DNA from: Botryococcus braunii
Taxonomy: Eukaryota; Chlorophyta; Trebouxiophyceae
Reading direction: 5' to 3'
Length of the DNA: 14,985 nucleotides
Assembly: GCA_002005505.1 (NCBI GenBank)
Contig: MVGU01001987.1
Span: forward strand, 1 to 14,985
Shown: in pieces, positions 1-8,300 of the stretch
Layout: every line of letters begins with the position of its first letter
Position numbering within the stretch: the first letter of the stretch is position 1
Position numbers and translations under genes: made by a program
The notes under the pieces: generated by a model
Told to the model about the DNA's origin: nothing
Databases searched by the model: none
What the model saw: the letters and a program-made list of their open reading frames with translations, nothing else

Positions 1-204
1 ACAACAAGACGTGAGCCGTGGTCATATAGAAAGCCAACGAACTTTGTTACAATGTGTGTGTCTTGTAATTGTAGCCTATAGCTAAGCAAGCTATAATGAA
101 GGTGATTACCTGCATGCGCACCGACACCAGGACTTCAAACAAGCCTTATTGAAGGCACATAACAACAAGACGTGAGCCGTGGTCATATAGAAAGCCAACG
201 AACT
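1..204. repeat. 43-bp direct repeat, 161 bp apart
   Basis: Positions 1-43 recur without mismatch at 162-204; both begin acaacaagacgtgagccgtg. After position 43/204 the copies differ by small changes. Because the first copy touches the window edge, this could be the end of a longer tandem (satellite-like) array with a 161-bp period or a single local duplication. The spacer (44-161) contains the short palindrome tagct-aagca-agcta near 80. Confidence 0.85.
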
Positions 205-927
205 GTTGACTTCAAGAGACTGGCCCTCTTAAATACCATGACAAGCTACGTAGCCGTACCCGAGTCAGCCCAAGTACGTCTACCTTGTACATGGTGTACA
301 ATACACCGGACTTCGTGTTCGAATTTGTAAGTCTGAACATCCGGGTCCTGATTCGGACCAGAACACTCATGTTTCTAGTCACGATCGTCGGTGCTGGCTA
401 CTAAATGGCTAATCAAGGGGAAAGGACCGTGAATGCATACGGTCAACCTTTCGGTTACCCCTTGGGTTTGCCCACTCATATTTCTATCTCCTGGAGGTGC
501 TAGTTGACTTCCAGAAGTGGCACAACACATTGAGGCTTATGAATTGCCAAGATCTAAGTGCTTAGTCAATTCCAGGCCTCAGCATTTCATCATAAGACTA
601 GACAAATGATAAGGTCATACTGGAGTTCATGAGAGAACACCAAGATCAGCGTCCAAACAGCTTCTATACAAGTATTCACGCATGGAATGCCTTAGAAACT
701 GTCTGAGCACCCGCAGACACTCTTAAAGAGTACATAGACACTCTTGAAGATTACAAATAAACAGCAGGTACGTATCTCGCATTGCTCAGTAAGTACAAAC
801 CACGTGGCAGATGAGGTCGGCATGGCCTAGATACTTTGTTCAATGATCCTTGTCCCCAAAGTCACATGTCAATTTATTGGATAATGACAATTAGGGTCTC
901 ATCTGCAATTAGATTATCACAACAGAA
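205..927. other. No recognisable gene; one short gag-like frame
   Basis: No domain or splice-bounded exon was recognised. The only coding-like piece is a + frame at 602-757 that encodes EFMREHQDQRPNSFYTS, then one TGA at 704, then APADTLKEYIDTLEDYK and TAA. The spacing of an Ala-Trp pair and a later L-K-E-Y-I segment is loosely like the end of a retrotransposon Gag domain, but the match is too short to call. This may be a relic of another element or chance. Confidence 0.2.
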
Positions 928-1110
928 ATGCTACAGGGAGGGGAAGGGGAGGGAGAGTGCGAGGCGAGGCGAGGGCGAGGGCGGGGCGGCGGGCGGGGGC
1001 GGGGGGGGGGCGGGGGGGCGGCGAGGCGGGGGGGGGGGGCGGGGGGGGGGGGGCGGGGGGGGGGGGGGGGGGGGGGGGGGGGCGGGGAGAGGGGGAGAGG
1101 AGAGTTTGGA
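928..1110. repeat. G-rich low-complexity tract
   Basis: The tract is nearly pure purine with scattered C. It begins as GGGGA/GCGAG units and passes into runs of G broken by single C, the longest at about 1046-1083. Glycine- and arginine-rich translations in all + frames are artefacts of this composition. The many G runs could form G-quadruplexes. Such tracts are also prone to assembly error, so the exact length is uncertain. Confidence 0.9.
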
Positions 1111-1132
1111 GAAGGGGAGGAACTTCAGCTAT

Positions 1133-1149
1133 AAAAAAAAAAAAAAAAA
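1133..1149 (+). repeat. Poly-A run (A17)
   Basis: A run of 17 A follows the G-rich tract by about 20 bp. No AATAAA signal or retroposed gene was seen upstream and no flanking target duplication was found, so it is listed only as a homopolymer. Confidence 0.85.
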
Positions 1150-1219
1150 TCTATAGTAATGAAATGATGTGGTGCAAGACAAGATGTAATTCAGAGGTCT
1201 TTTGACGTCTCTTTCGCAG

Positions 1220-1319
1220 ACTGCCCATGTGGAACCTCTGGACCGTCAACACAATCGGAAGTTCTCTACCTGGAGCGCGTTTGGATCCACCTTCCGCTCT
1301 CATCCCCCCCAATAATCAG
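1220..1319 (+). CDS. Candidate internal exon, product unknown
   Basis: A 100-bp island is bordered by a pyrimidine-rich acceptor (cgtctctttcgcag before 1220) and a consensus donor (AATCAG then gtgagg at 1320). Frame 1 reads TAHVEPLDRQHNRKFSTWSA and stays open until a TAA just after a run of seven C; a second frame, starting at 1221, is open through the donor. The C-run is a likely place for a 1-base error, so the true frame is undecided. No protein family was recognised. The pyrimidine and GT tracts that follow would lie in the downstream intron. It could also be a chance pairing of splice-like signals. Confidence 0.35.
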
Positions 1320-1438
1320 GTGAGGCAGCCGCTCCACCCCAGGATTTGGTCTGCAGAGCAAGCCACGGTTAGCCCCACGGTCACAACAGGTTTGGAGCCA
1401 TTGTTTTCGTTTTGATAGTGTCTCGCCTGGTGCCATGC

Positions 1439-1508
1439 ATCTCTCCCTCCTCCCTCTCCTCTCTCTCTCTCTCTCTCCCCCCCCCCCCCCTCTCTCTCCT
1501 CTCTCCTC

Positions 1509-1543
<35 letters not shown>

Positions 1544-1653
1544 TTTTTTTTTTTTTTTCTCTCTCTCCCCCCCCCCTCTCTCTCTCTCTCTCCCCCCCCC
1601 CCAGTCCCATTCCCCCCTCCCTCCCTCCCTTCCTCCCCCCTCTCTCTCCTCTC
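1439..1653. repeat. Polypyrimidine (CT)n/poly-C/poly-T tract
   Basis: About 215 bp are almost purely C and T on the + strand: CT dinucleotides, several runs of C, and an uninterrupted T18 at 1541-1558. Ser/Pro/Leu-rich + translations and Arg/Glu-rich - translations here are artefacts. The tract is a candidate for triplex (H-DNA) formation and for replication slippage. Confidence 0.95.
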
Positions 1654-1680
1654 ACTCGGCACGAGCGCGCATTTGCCTGC

Positions 1681-1699
1681 GTGAGCGTGCGTGTGTATG

Positions 1700-1733
<34 letters not shown>

Positions 1734-1818
1734 GTGTGTTAAGTGTGTGTGTGTGTGATATGTTTGTGTGTGTGTGGTGTGTGTGTGTGTGTTTCTGTCT
1801 GTGTCTGTGTGTGTGTCG

Positions 1819-1898
<80 letters not shown>

Positions 1899-1906
1899 GT
1901 GTGTGC
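1681..1906. repeat. (GT)n microsatellite with interruptions
   Basis: An alternating GT tract follows the pyrimidine tract after a short GC-rich link (gcacgagcgcgc at about 1659). It has many small interruptions (gtgg, gtt, gtct, gata). The Cys/Val open frames on + and His/Thr open frames on - are artefacts. Alternating purine-pyrimidine DNA of this length is Z-DNA prone. Confidence 0.95.
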
Positions 1907-2691
1907 CTTTCAAGTTTCATGCTTTATCTGTTCTTATGCTCCTGGAACCTTTCTGTTTTTCTCAATGCTGTAACCAAATACCAGATTCAGCTTACTGTAC
2001 CTAGAAACATTAGTTGTTGTCTTGGACTGCAAGATCTCTAGGGGCCGGTAATGTTGGCTAAGTATCAGGCATGTCGTGCTCATGGCCGTGTCGTCCTTTA
2101 TGTCTGCGAAGAATCTACTTAAATGTTTTTGGGAAACGTCTGGATCCGAAGTTCTAGATCATGGTGCTAAGTCGGGCTTGGATGCTGCCAGATGCCCGTC
2201 CGAGGGAAACCGCGGCGGGAGGGAGCGGAAGCTGAATGGGAAATTGCAGAAGGAGTTCCGCAGCCAAGGACCCTTCACTTGCCTCGTTTGGATAAGCGCA
2301 ACGCCGGTCACGGCCACTCTTTGAGAAGACGAAGCCTTCTTCTCCGCAGCACCTCTGGGTAAGACCCCCAAATCCCAACAGACGTTGAATAGGATAGCAC
2401 AAAAAGCTTCCACAGATGCCTTTGGACAAGGCCCCAAAAATTTACAAGCGCCAAACAGCCAGGCATCCGAGATTGGCCGGTAATCATGCTCCTGGTTTTG
2501 AGCCTGGCATAGTACTCTGATGTGGTTCGATGCTTGCTTGGGGCTTATATTTGACATGTGGGTCATGTGTCCGGATGAACAACTATGTTTTGCAACTTGT
2601 TTTGCCTTGAGTTGCCCCCTACTTCCCCGCGGGCTAGACCCAGGCGTGTATGTGGGGACCACACTCTTCTCCTGTGGCAGCTACTTCACCT
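1907..2691. other. No recognisable gene
   Basis: Open frames exist on both strands, the longest being 167 codons on the - strand at 2159-2662, but none shows a recognisable domain and the strands compete. Because a chromodomain remnant follows on + at 2692, the upstream part may be eroded integrase sequence of the same retroelement. I could not find the integrase HHCC or DDE motifs here. Confidence 0.3.
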
Positions 2692-2877
2692 CCTCCTTTG
2701 TATGCAGATGAGCGTGCTGGTATTTATGAAGTGGAGACCATCCTTGCCAAGAAACGTTTTGGGAATCATGGAAATAACTTGTGAATGGACTTGCTACCAT
2801 GAGCAGAGAGTACCTGGGAGCCTTTAGCCCACGTTCGCCATCTGACTGACGCAGTGGCAGCTGCACCAGTCATCTCT
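2692..2877 (+). pseudogene. Frameshifted chromodomain remnant, Ty3/gypsy chromovirus type
   Basis: One frame (2692 on) reads PPPLYADERAGIYEVETILA and then KKRFGNHGNNL before a TGA at 2782. A second frame gives W-T-C-Y-H from 2786, and a third gives ESTWEPLAHVRHLTDAVAA from 2806 to a TAA at 2878. The order Y-E-V-E-x-I-L, basic stretch, W-x-C-Y, then S-T-W-E-P-L is the chromodomain pattern: first strand, central strands with aromatic cage residue, then the terminal helix. In chromoviruses this domain lies at the integrase C-terminus and targets insertion by reading histone methyl marks. Small indels split it, so it is non-functional as read. A decayed host chromodomain gene is the alternative. 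Confidence 0.7.
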
Positions 2878-2884
2878 TAAGTCC

Positions 2885-2915
2885 CATTTGCGGGCAGTCG
2901 GACTGCCCGCAAATG
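2885..2915. repeat. Perfect 14-bp hairpin
   Basis: CATTTGCGGGCAGT (2885-2898) is followed by the 3-nt loop CGG and its exact reverse complement at 2902-2915. The right arm runs into TGACGTC (2914-2920), a bZIP-type core. It begins just after the chromodomain stop codon. Function unknown. Confidence 0.9.
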
Positions 2916-2960
2916 ACGTCCCTTTTCTTCATCCACTTGCAACTGTCCCCAGATTAGCCA

Positions 2961-3009
2961 CTTGCGGCATTCCTGGCCTTTTGAGGCATTCCTAGCCATT
3001 TGCGGCTTA
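2961..3009. repeat. 19-bp tandem repeat, about 2.6 copies
   Basis: Units at 2961-2979, 2980-2998 and a partial one at 2999-3009 share the core ttg(c/a)ggcattcct(g/a)gcc. The third unit keeps tttgcggc only. The segment catttgcggc at the third copy also matches the arm of the nearby hairpin at 2885, suggesting local duplication. Confidence 0.75.
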
Positions 3010-3606
3010 TGGCAATCTCCTTCAACGTCCTCCATCTGAGGATCTGGGAGGGAGGAGGGTGGAAGGGTCTGGGAGGAAGAGGGTTAATGAATTGGGCTTG
3101 CATGCATGTCTCTTGCTTACCTTGATTTGCATGGGTTATGTTTCCTTTATCCACGGCTCCATTTTGTGATGCACTTGCGGTTGCAGTGTAGCTACTAATG
3201 CAGTTCCGTCTCAGCATGATGCTTGGTATCTTACCCATGAGTACACCATGTGTAGTTTAGTGAGTGAAGGCTTGCTGCTTTGGGCTTGTGCCTTATACCA
3301 TTGGTTGGAGAGCCGCCCCAAGGAAGTCACACTGCTGGGTCAGGGGGACTGGGCCTAGGGTTTGGACAAGTGCTAGCCTGAGGGCTCAAACTCATTGCTT
3401 AACCATAGGTATGAGTGCTGTCCAGAGAGTTCGTCCCCTGAGTTGGAGGACCCACTTCCCTGACGATAGTCCTTAGAATGTCGAGGTATACGGTCATTGA
3501 GCAGATGAGTCCATCGTCGAGAGTGATTATTCCTCTTACTTGCTGGTTGGTAAATACAGGTGTGATGTCTATAGTTGTAGTAATTCAGGGTTCGTGATAC
3601 CCCTGT
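3010..3606. other. No recognisable gene; purine-rich patch
   Basis: No supported coding region. A purine-rich patch at about 3040-3084 (gggagggaggagggtgg and similar) lies about 160 bp after the chromodomain stop and could be a polypurine tract, but no LTR start could be proven behind it. Open frames on either strand are short and featureless. Confidence 0.3.
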
Positions 3607-3640
3607 CTTACGTTTGTGGCCCCTCATGGCCACAAACAAG
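3607..3640. repeat. Hairpin, 13-bp stem with 2-nt bulge
   Basis: GTTTGTGGCC (3612-3621), loop CCTCAT, then GGCCACAAAC (3628-3637) pair exactly. Outside, CTT (3607-3609) pairs with AAG (3638-3640) after a 2-nt bulge. No T-run follows and no function is known. Confidence 0.85.
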
Positions 3641-3687
3641 CTTTCATAGCTTATGCCAAGGGGGAGGGGCATGATGCATTAGCTAGG

Positions 3688-3736
3688 AGTATATACAGTA
3701 TATATTACATATATACATATATATATACCTATAACA
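3688..3736. repeat. AT-rich TA-repeat stretch
   Basis: Sequence made mostly of tatata and catata words, with several TATA-box-like sites (tatatac, tatatat). It could be promoter-like or a simple TA repeat. No transcript evidence is available. Confidence 0.7.
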
Positions 3737-3831
3737 TATTGTGCTGTAGTAGGGTCCTTGGCAATGCTCTATGATTGCCTAGCTGACCTAGATCTGCAAA
3801 ACAACCTCGCTCAGATAGGAGCTCGGTTGCC

Positions 3832-3856
3832 TGTACGACGCGTACGTGGTCGTACA
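3832..3856. repeat. 8-bp inverted repeat with 9-nt loop
   Basis: TGTACGAC (3832-3839) and GTCGTACA (3849-3856) are exact reverse complements around gcgtacgtg, itself containing the palindrome cgtacg. Small, so it could be chance. Confidence 0.7.
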
Positions 3857-3915
3857 CTCTATAATTAGATTCACCCCGGGTTTTAGATAGGGACTCGGAT
3901 CATTCTCTTGTAACA

Positions 3916-4854
3916 TCTTTTCCATGGACTCCTGATTGTCTCATCCAAAACCTCTTCCGCCGTGCTATTACTACAGGAGGAGTTATTCCAGGGAAAGCTG
4001 CTCAGCGCCTGCTGGCCTCCGTGTCCGCAGTGGCTTCCGACACTCATGCATCTGCGAATTAGTGGATGCGAGACTTGCCTCCTGATCCAAATTGTCTCGC
4101 AGAGTGTAGTGGAATCTTGGAGTCCATAGTCTTTAGCCCGGGCTGGTGGGCCTGCAGACGCCGTCAAGGCAGCGCACGGCCTCTGTGGCCTCCTTGGTTA
4201 GTGATTGGCGCGGCAGAAGCGCTAGCCCCCCAGATGCCAGCAGTGGCCACTCCATGGAGCTGGAACTCTCGCGCTGCAGCAGTGGTGGGCGCAGCAGTCG
4301 GAAGCATACGCGGACAGCAAGACATGCTGCGTCCAGCCACCTGTTCTTCGTCGATTTTCTATTCAAGGCTGAACTCTCGTGCACAGTGGCATCGCTGTTG
4401 TCGCTTCTCGGTTGTGTTTTCAAGGTGAAGGTCCACCTTCTCCCTGGTGGAAAGGAAGTTAGACTTGAGCCGTGTGTTGCGCGTTTCCATATATATGTCA
4501 AACATTCCATTTCCAGTGGTCCGGGCACTGCTGCTTCATGTTGGTTTAAGGACATCTCCAGTTTTGGGAGCGCCCTTGTTGACATGATAAACATATTCCG
4601 TGCAATGAAATAGATTTCATCTCCTTTCATGTTAAGTTTCCACGTTGGTGACGAATCGTTTAGAATGCACAGTGCCGTTCCTTCATGCCGCACTGGGGTC
4701 GGATATGTAGAAGTATGCGTGGTAAAGTTTGTTCGGCAATGACTTTTAAGTGGGTTGCTTGGCAGTTTATATCATCACATCGTTATCCCAACTTCAATGG
4801 TTCATTTCGTAAACGTATGTGCTTTGGAATGCTCATGTCTTAACATGAAGAAAT
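3916..4854. other. Unassigned flank; coding-like frames on both strands
   Basis: A GC-rich stretch at about 4146-4330 encodes on + a Ser/Arg-rich peptide (for example SDWRGRSASPPDASSGHSME) within a 155-codon frame ending at 4613. A 186-codon frame lies opposite on - at 4133-4693. Neither shows a known domain, and the 3' half of the + frame looks non-coding (AT-rich, featureless). The segment is the left flank of the retrotransposon insertion and may be an exon or older repeat. Confidence 0.25.
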
Positions 4855-4859
4855 GGACA
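4855..4859. repeat. Left target-site duplication GGACA
   Basis: GGACA directly precedes the 5' LTR and is repeated directly after the 3' LTR at 10296-10300. A 5-bp duplication is the size expected for Ty3/gypsy integrases. Confidence 0.85.
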
Positions 4860-5073
4860 TTAAAGACAACCATACCTTGACCTTATATGGTGCATGGAAT
4901 CCCGTACAGTTCTCTCTGTTTTTATCTATCTTAGATGAACGCGTACATTCTATATTGGCCGCTCTGCGTGCATTTAAGACGAGAACTTCACGCATTGTCA
5001 GTCGCTATCTTCGTCTTCATGAACGGATCTCTTTGCCTCAGGTCAAGATACTCTTCCGCTGATTGCCTAACCA
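4860..5073 (+). repeat. 5' LTR (214 bp)
   Basis: It aligns over its whole length to 10073-10295. It starts TTAAAGACAACC where the other copy starts TGTAAAGACAACC (one G lost) and ends in CA. The first ~75 bp (U3 side) carry substitutions and indels. From about 4933 to the end the copies differ only by small indels. A weak TATA-like ttatatgg occurs at 4883. It should hold the element's promoter. Confidence 0.9.
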
Positions 5074-5074
5074 C

Positions 5075-5087
5075 TGGTATCGGCGAC
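5075..5087 (+). other. Primer-binding site, initiator tRNA-Met type
   Basis: TGGTATCGGCGAC lies one base after the 5' LTR. It matches the common plant PBS complementary to the 3' end of initiator tRNA-Met (TGGTATCAGAGC) at the first seven bases and at 9 of 12 overall. It would prime minus-strand cDNA synthesis. Confidence 0.85.
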
Positions 5088-5392
5088 ATATTTCGCTTGA
5101 TCTTCCTTGTTTCTTTGGGCTTAGGTGCGTTTTATAGACGAACCAGGTTAGGGGCTCGCGCAAGCGGGGTCAGTTTTACGACCCAGCCTAGGAAGCAGAT
5201 GGTTCCTGCTGGAATCCCCACTTCAGGGCCGAATTTGTTGATCCAGAGCGTTGATTTGTCTACTTTTGTTTCCAACCTTTATACGAGTCGATGCTGGCTC
5301 GGGGCTTGACCCGGGACCACTTACGACACCACTGATGGGAGGCGGAGAGCCGCCCAGGCAGTCCTGTGGTGCAAGATGCAACCGTCTAAGCG

Positions 5393-6149
5393 ATGGCATC
5401 TCTTCTAGCAAGATGCGCTCGCGTGGAATGGGTCTTCCCAGCACCGTCTCCTGTGGTTCCGGACCCCACCTTGAGGGAAGTTCCCATCTCGGCTGTGAAG
5501 CCAATTTCCCTGAACCATGTTTATTATGGAATCCTGACCATGCGGATGCCATTTCCGCAAGTCGTACGTACTTGCGTGCGAATCGTGTGATCTGTCAGGA
5601 GACGTAGCCGTTGATATGGCCAGTATGTTCCTACGGGCAAGGCTCTTGATTGGCTCGTCTCACGGACTCAATTGGCAGCTAAGGGCAAGCCGTGGCAATT
5701 GGCAACGTTTCCACGCATACATGCAGGCTTTACAGGAGGCCGTCCGACCAGTGGAGCTGACGGATACTTACTTTGAGCCTTCTTGTCATGAGACAAGGAA
5801 AACGGTCCATGAGGGAGTATGTTGCGCATTTCAATGCGTGTGGGCCAAAGCCCTGACTGCATGTCAGATGCGATGTTAATGTTTGTGTTTAGCTGGGGTT
5901 CGGGAACCTGCCGGGGTTTCGGTGCGCGTCCGCGGATCCGGGTGGTTTCACCTTGCGGGCAGTTCTGGCCAGGCAGTTTCCTCGGGTGGCGGGCAGCGGG
6001 GTCCCCCCGGCAGGTCCAGACCAACCCCCACACCCTCTCCTCCCCGGCTAACCGAGGCTAATAGGGCTTACCTGCCCCCATTGCCTGCAAACCCCGGACA
6101 TAATGTCGATGCCTGCTGGGTCTTACACCCTGCCCCAATGAAAAAGTAA
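5393..6149 (+). pseudogene. gag: gag remnant (capsid-like region plus zinc knuckle)
   Basis: Gag forms the particle that packages element RNA. The start is unclear; an ATG at 5393 opens a frame beginning MASLLARCARVEW. Separate frames then give GKALDWLVSRTQLAAKGKPW (from 5636) and MRQGKRSMREYVAHFNA (from 5788). Both match the usual Ty3 Gag pattern of L-x-G-x-A-x-x-W followed by L-x-Q-x(n)-S-x-x-E-Y-V-x-x-F. Near the end, CPHC (6073-6084) in one frame and GHNVDACW (6096-6119) in another make up a CCHC zinc knuckle broken by a small indel. The frame ends HPAPMKK and TAA at 6147. At least three frame changes are needed, so it is dead as read. Confidence 0.8.
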
Positions 6150-6870
6150 AACACCAACAACGGGCTGTCCTAACTCGAGTTTGGCTGTGGGGTGTGGACC
6201 AGGTGGGTTGGTCACCATGGGAGCATTTCAACCACAGGGGCACTCCCGGTTCTTTCCCGGTTTTGCCGCAGTTGTTACCTACCACTACCGCACCTCTTTC
6301 CAGAGTGGTTGTGCACTCACATGTGACCGCGTTCGCCAACCGCTTGCCTTGTGTCTGAACCCCTTTTGGGGCTGATCAACCTCTTCTGGCTCGTGAGCAG
6401 CCTCGGTGCGGTAGAGCGAGCACGCACTGTTGATGGTCCCAGCGTTGGTGTTTTCCTGTGAGTTCTGCAGCTGCTCCCATGGCTTGGGAACGAAGTGAGT
6501 TCACGGGCCCTTCCCGGGGGAACGGGTGTTTAGCATCTCCTCTGGGGGCCCAGGTCTCACCAGGTGGGGGGAGGCTGTAGGGCCGCAGAACTGCAGGCCA
6601 CAAGCCTGCCCGCATGCGCCACCGACTCATCGTATCCCTGGACATCTCTTGTGCAGTTACTGGGAGCGAACTACTGCGATTTCATGGCGCCTCCCCTACT
6701 GTAAGAGTGTTTTCGGGCGGGGGAACATGGGTTTGAGGGTGTCTGTTCCCATTACCTAGGCTTGTACGCTGTCCTAGTAAACTCACCTACCAGCCCTTCC
6801 ATCACATTGCACAGTATGAGCGCAGATTTTACCTGTATGCGATTCTCCCTGACTTGTCACTATACGTGTT
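6150..6870 (+). other. Gag-protease spacer, no recognised domain
   Basis: About 720 bp between the zinc knuckle and the protease core. Several modest open frames are present on both strands, none recognised. It probably encodes eroded Gag C-terminus or protease N-terminus, since the element's coding region should be continuous here. Confidence 0.4.
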
Positions 6871-7178
6871 CCAGTTGAGGGATTGGGTTCAGGGTGTTGC
6901 AATGTAGGGTGCTTATTGGATAGTGGTGCTACAGCTAAATTTTGTGAGTGAAGAGTTATGCATGCTCTTGTTTTACCCACTATGCCTCTCAACTCGTGTT
7001 GACAGTGACCTCGCTGATGGTAGGCCAAGGTACTGATCAGGGGTGTGTGCAGTTGACTTGTCTGTGGGGTCGTTTCAGTTTCCGAGTGGATTGTTTGCCT
7101 ACAGAGCTGATACCTATGATGTTGTGTTAGGAAAGCCCCTGGTTGACAGCGTTTAATCCATGTGTAAATTGGGCGCTT
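6871..7178 (+). pseudogene. pol: Retroviral-type aspartic protease remnant
   Basis: This protease would cut the Gag-Pol polyprotein. The active-site segment LLDSGATAKFCE (6913-6948) has the D-S-G-A triad core and is followed at once by an in-frame TGA. Further on, YDVVLGKP (about 7108-7131) and, one frame away, WLTAFNPCVNW (about 7134-7168) match the conserved C-terminal block of Ty3/gypsy proteases, where an I/V-L-G motif precedes W-L and N-P. Length from active site to this block is normal. Frame breaks make it inactive. RT follows about 200 bp downstream. Confidence 0.85.
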
Positions 7179-7349
7179 TGAACACTGTTTTGTCTTGTTG
7201 ATGGTGAAGCACACATGTTTTGGGGGTAGTCCAACGTTCTGATGCGCCTAAATATGTGATTTTCCGCCCTAGAGTTGGATAGATTTTGCTTCTGATTTGA
7301 CAGAATTGTACGTGCTCCAAGTTGAAACCTGTACAACGGGATTCTGAAC

Positions 7350-8300
7350 CAATACATTGCCCAGCCGGGGTTGGAGGACTTGTTGCAGGAGTTCTCGGAT
7401 GTCCTATCAGGGCTTTGCCTGACAGTCTTCCCACCACCTCGAGTCGGAGACCACGAAATCCACCTGGAACCTGGTGCTCGACCTCCTGCCTCCCGCATTT
7501 ACCACCGCTGTCGGGAGCTCAGCTTGCCTGAGCTTAGGCACAGCTGCAGGAGTTGCTGGAACGAGGGTACATCAGGCCCAGCTCTAGTCCTTACGGTGCT
7601 CCCATCCTTAAGGCTTTTTGTCCCCAAAAGTTTGTCCCCAAGAGGACGGTGGTTGGCGGTTGTGTATTGACTATCGCGCTCTAAACAAATTGACTATAAG
7701 AAACCAACACCCGTTGCACGTATCGATGAAATGTTCGAAGCCAGTTGTGTGGTAAGTAAGCTCCTTTACTAAACTTGACTTTAGGCCTCTGGTACCACCA
7801 GATCCGTAGCAATGAGAATAGTATAGAAAGACTGCTTTTTAAGACAAAGTATGGGTCACTATGAATTTACTTGTTTGCCCCTTTTGGTCTTGACAAACGC
7901 CCCCGCAACGTTTCCAATACGTGATGAATACTGTTCTGGCGCCTTACTTAGACAGGTTGGTGCTGGTTTATTTAGATGACATCCTCATATATAGTAGTCT
8001 TTTGAGGAACACTTGCAACACTTTGAGACTTGTACTTCAGGCACTACGAGACCATCAGTTTTTCTGTAAACGCTCCAAGTGTTTGTTTTTGCGCACCCGA
8101 GGTGGAGTATTTGGGACATGGTCATTTCCAGTGAGGGAGTGGAGGGTGGACCCGAAGGAGGTTGAGGCTATCATGAATTGGCCCCACCCCTACCTTGTGT
8201 TCTGAACTTCGTTCGTTCATGGGTCTTCTACAGTTCTATGATACATTTGCAGACCACTTTGCTCATGTTGCCTTCCCTCTTACTGAGTTTGTTTAAAAAG
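7350..8300 (+). pseudogene. pol: Reverse transcriptase remnant
   Basis: RT copies the element RNA into cDNA. In order: an N-terminal block with EDLLQEFSDVLSG (from about 7371) and EIHLEPGARPPASRIYH (to about 7506); [19 protein letters not shown] (from 7648); a split first catalytic motif, with LDF at 7774-7782 and YHQIR at 7793-7807; LTNAPATF (7890-7913); and VYLDDILIYS (7966-7995) carrying the second catalytic Asp pair. The last is in an uninterrupted 94-codon frame, 7921-8205. Later pieces include VRVDP-like and NWPHP segments typical of the thumb. All key residues can be located, but the frame changes at least five times. The YLDD form and surrounding residues are Ty3/gypsy type. Confidence 0.92.

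Larger units (their letters stand above)
3659..3915 (+). mobile_element. Possible decayed 3' LTR with polypurine tract
   Basis: The purine run aagggggagggg (3659-3669) is followed by CA and then TGATGCATTAGC starting at 3672. This is the arrangement of a polypurine tract and an LTR beginning with TG. A TATA-rich stretch follows at about 3690-3735, as expected for a U3 promoter, and a TAACA that could end an LTR occurs at 3911-3915. The position downstream of the chromodomain remnant on the same strand fits the end of that element. No matching 5' LTR is in the window, so this is inference. Confidence 0.3.

Noticed and set aside
836..1205. + strand Gly/Arg-rich proteins of 68-106 codons
   Set aside because: Pure artefact of the G-rich tract; all three frames give the same low-complexity output.
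1681..1906. Regular repeats as a CRISPR array
   Set aside because: Simple GT dinucleotides with no spacer-repeat structure; the window is eukaryotic in character.
1266..1920. Long - strand frames rich in His-Thr and Arg-Glu
   Set aside because: They translate the GT and CT microsatellites; the composition explains the lack of stops and no domain is present.
2514..2535. GGTTCGAT-like word as a tRNA B-box
   Set aside because: No matching A-box or cloverleaf could be built around it.
2159..2662. 167-codon - strand frame
   Set aside because: No recognisable domain, and it lies upstream of a + strand chromodomain remnant; likely chance in decayed sequence.
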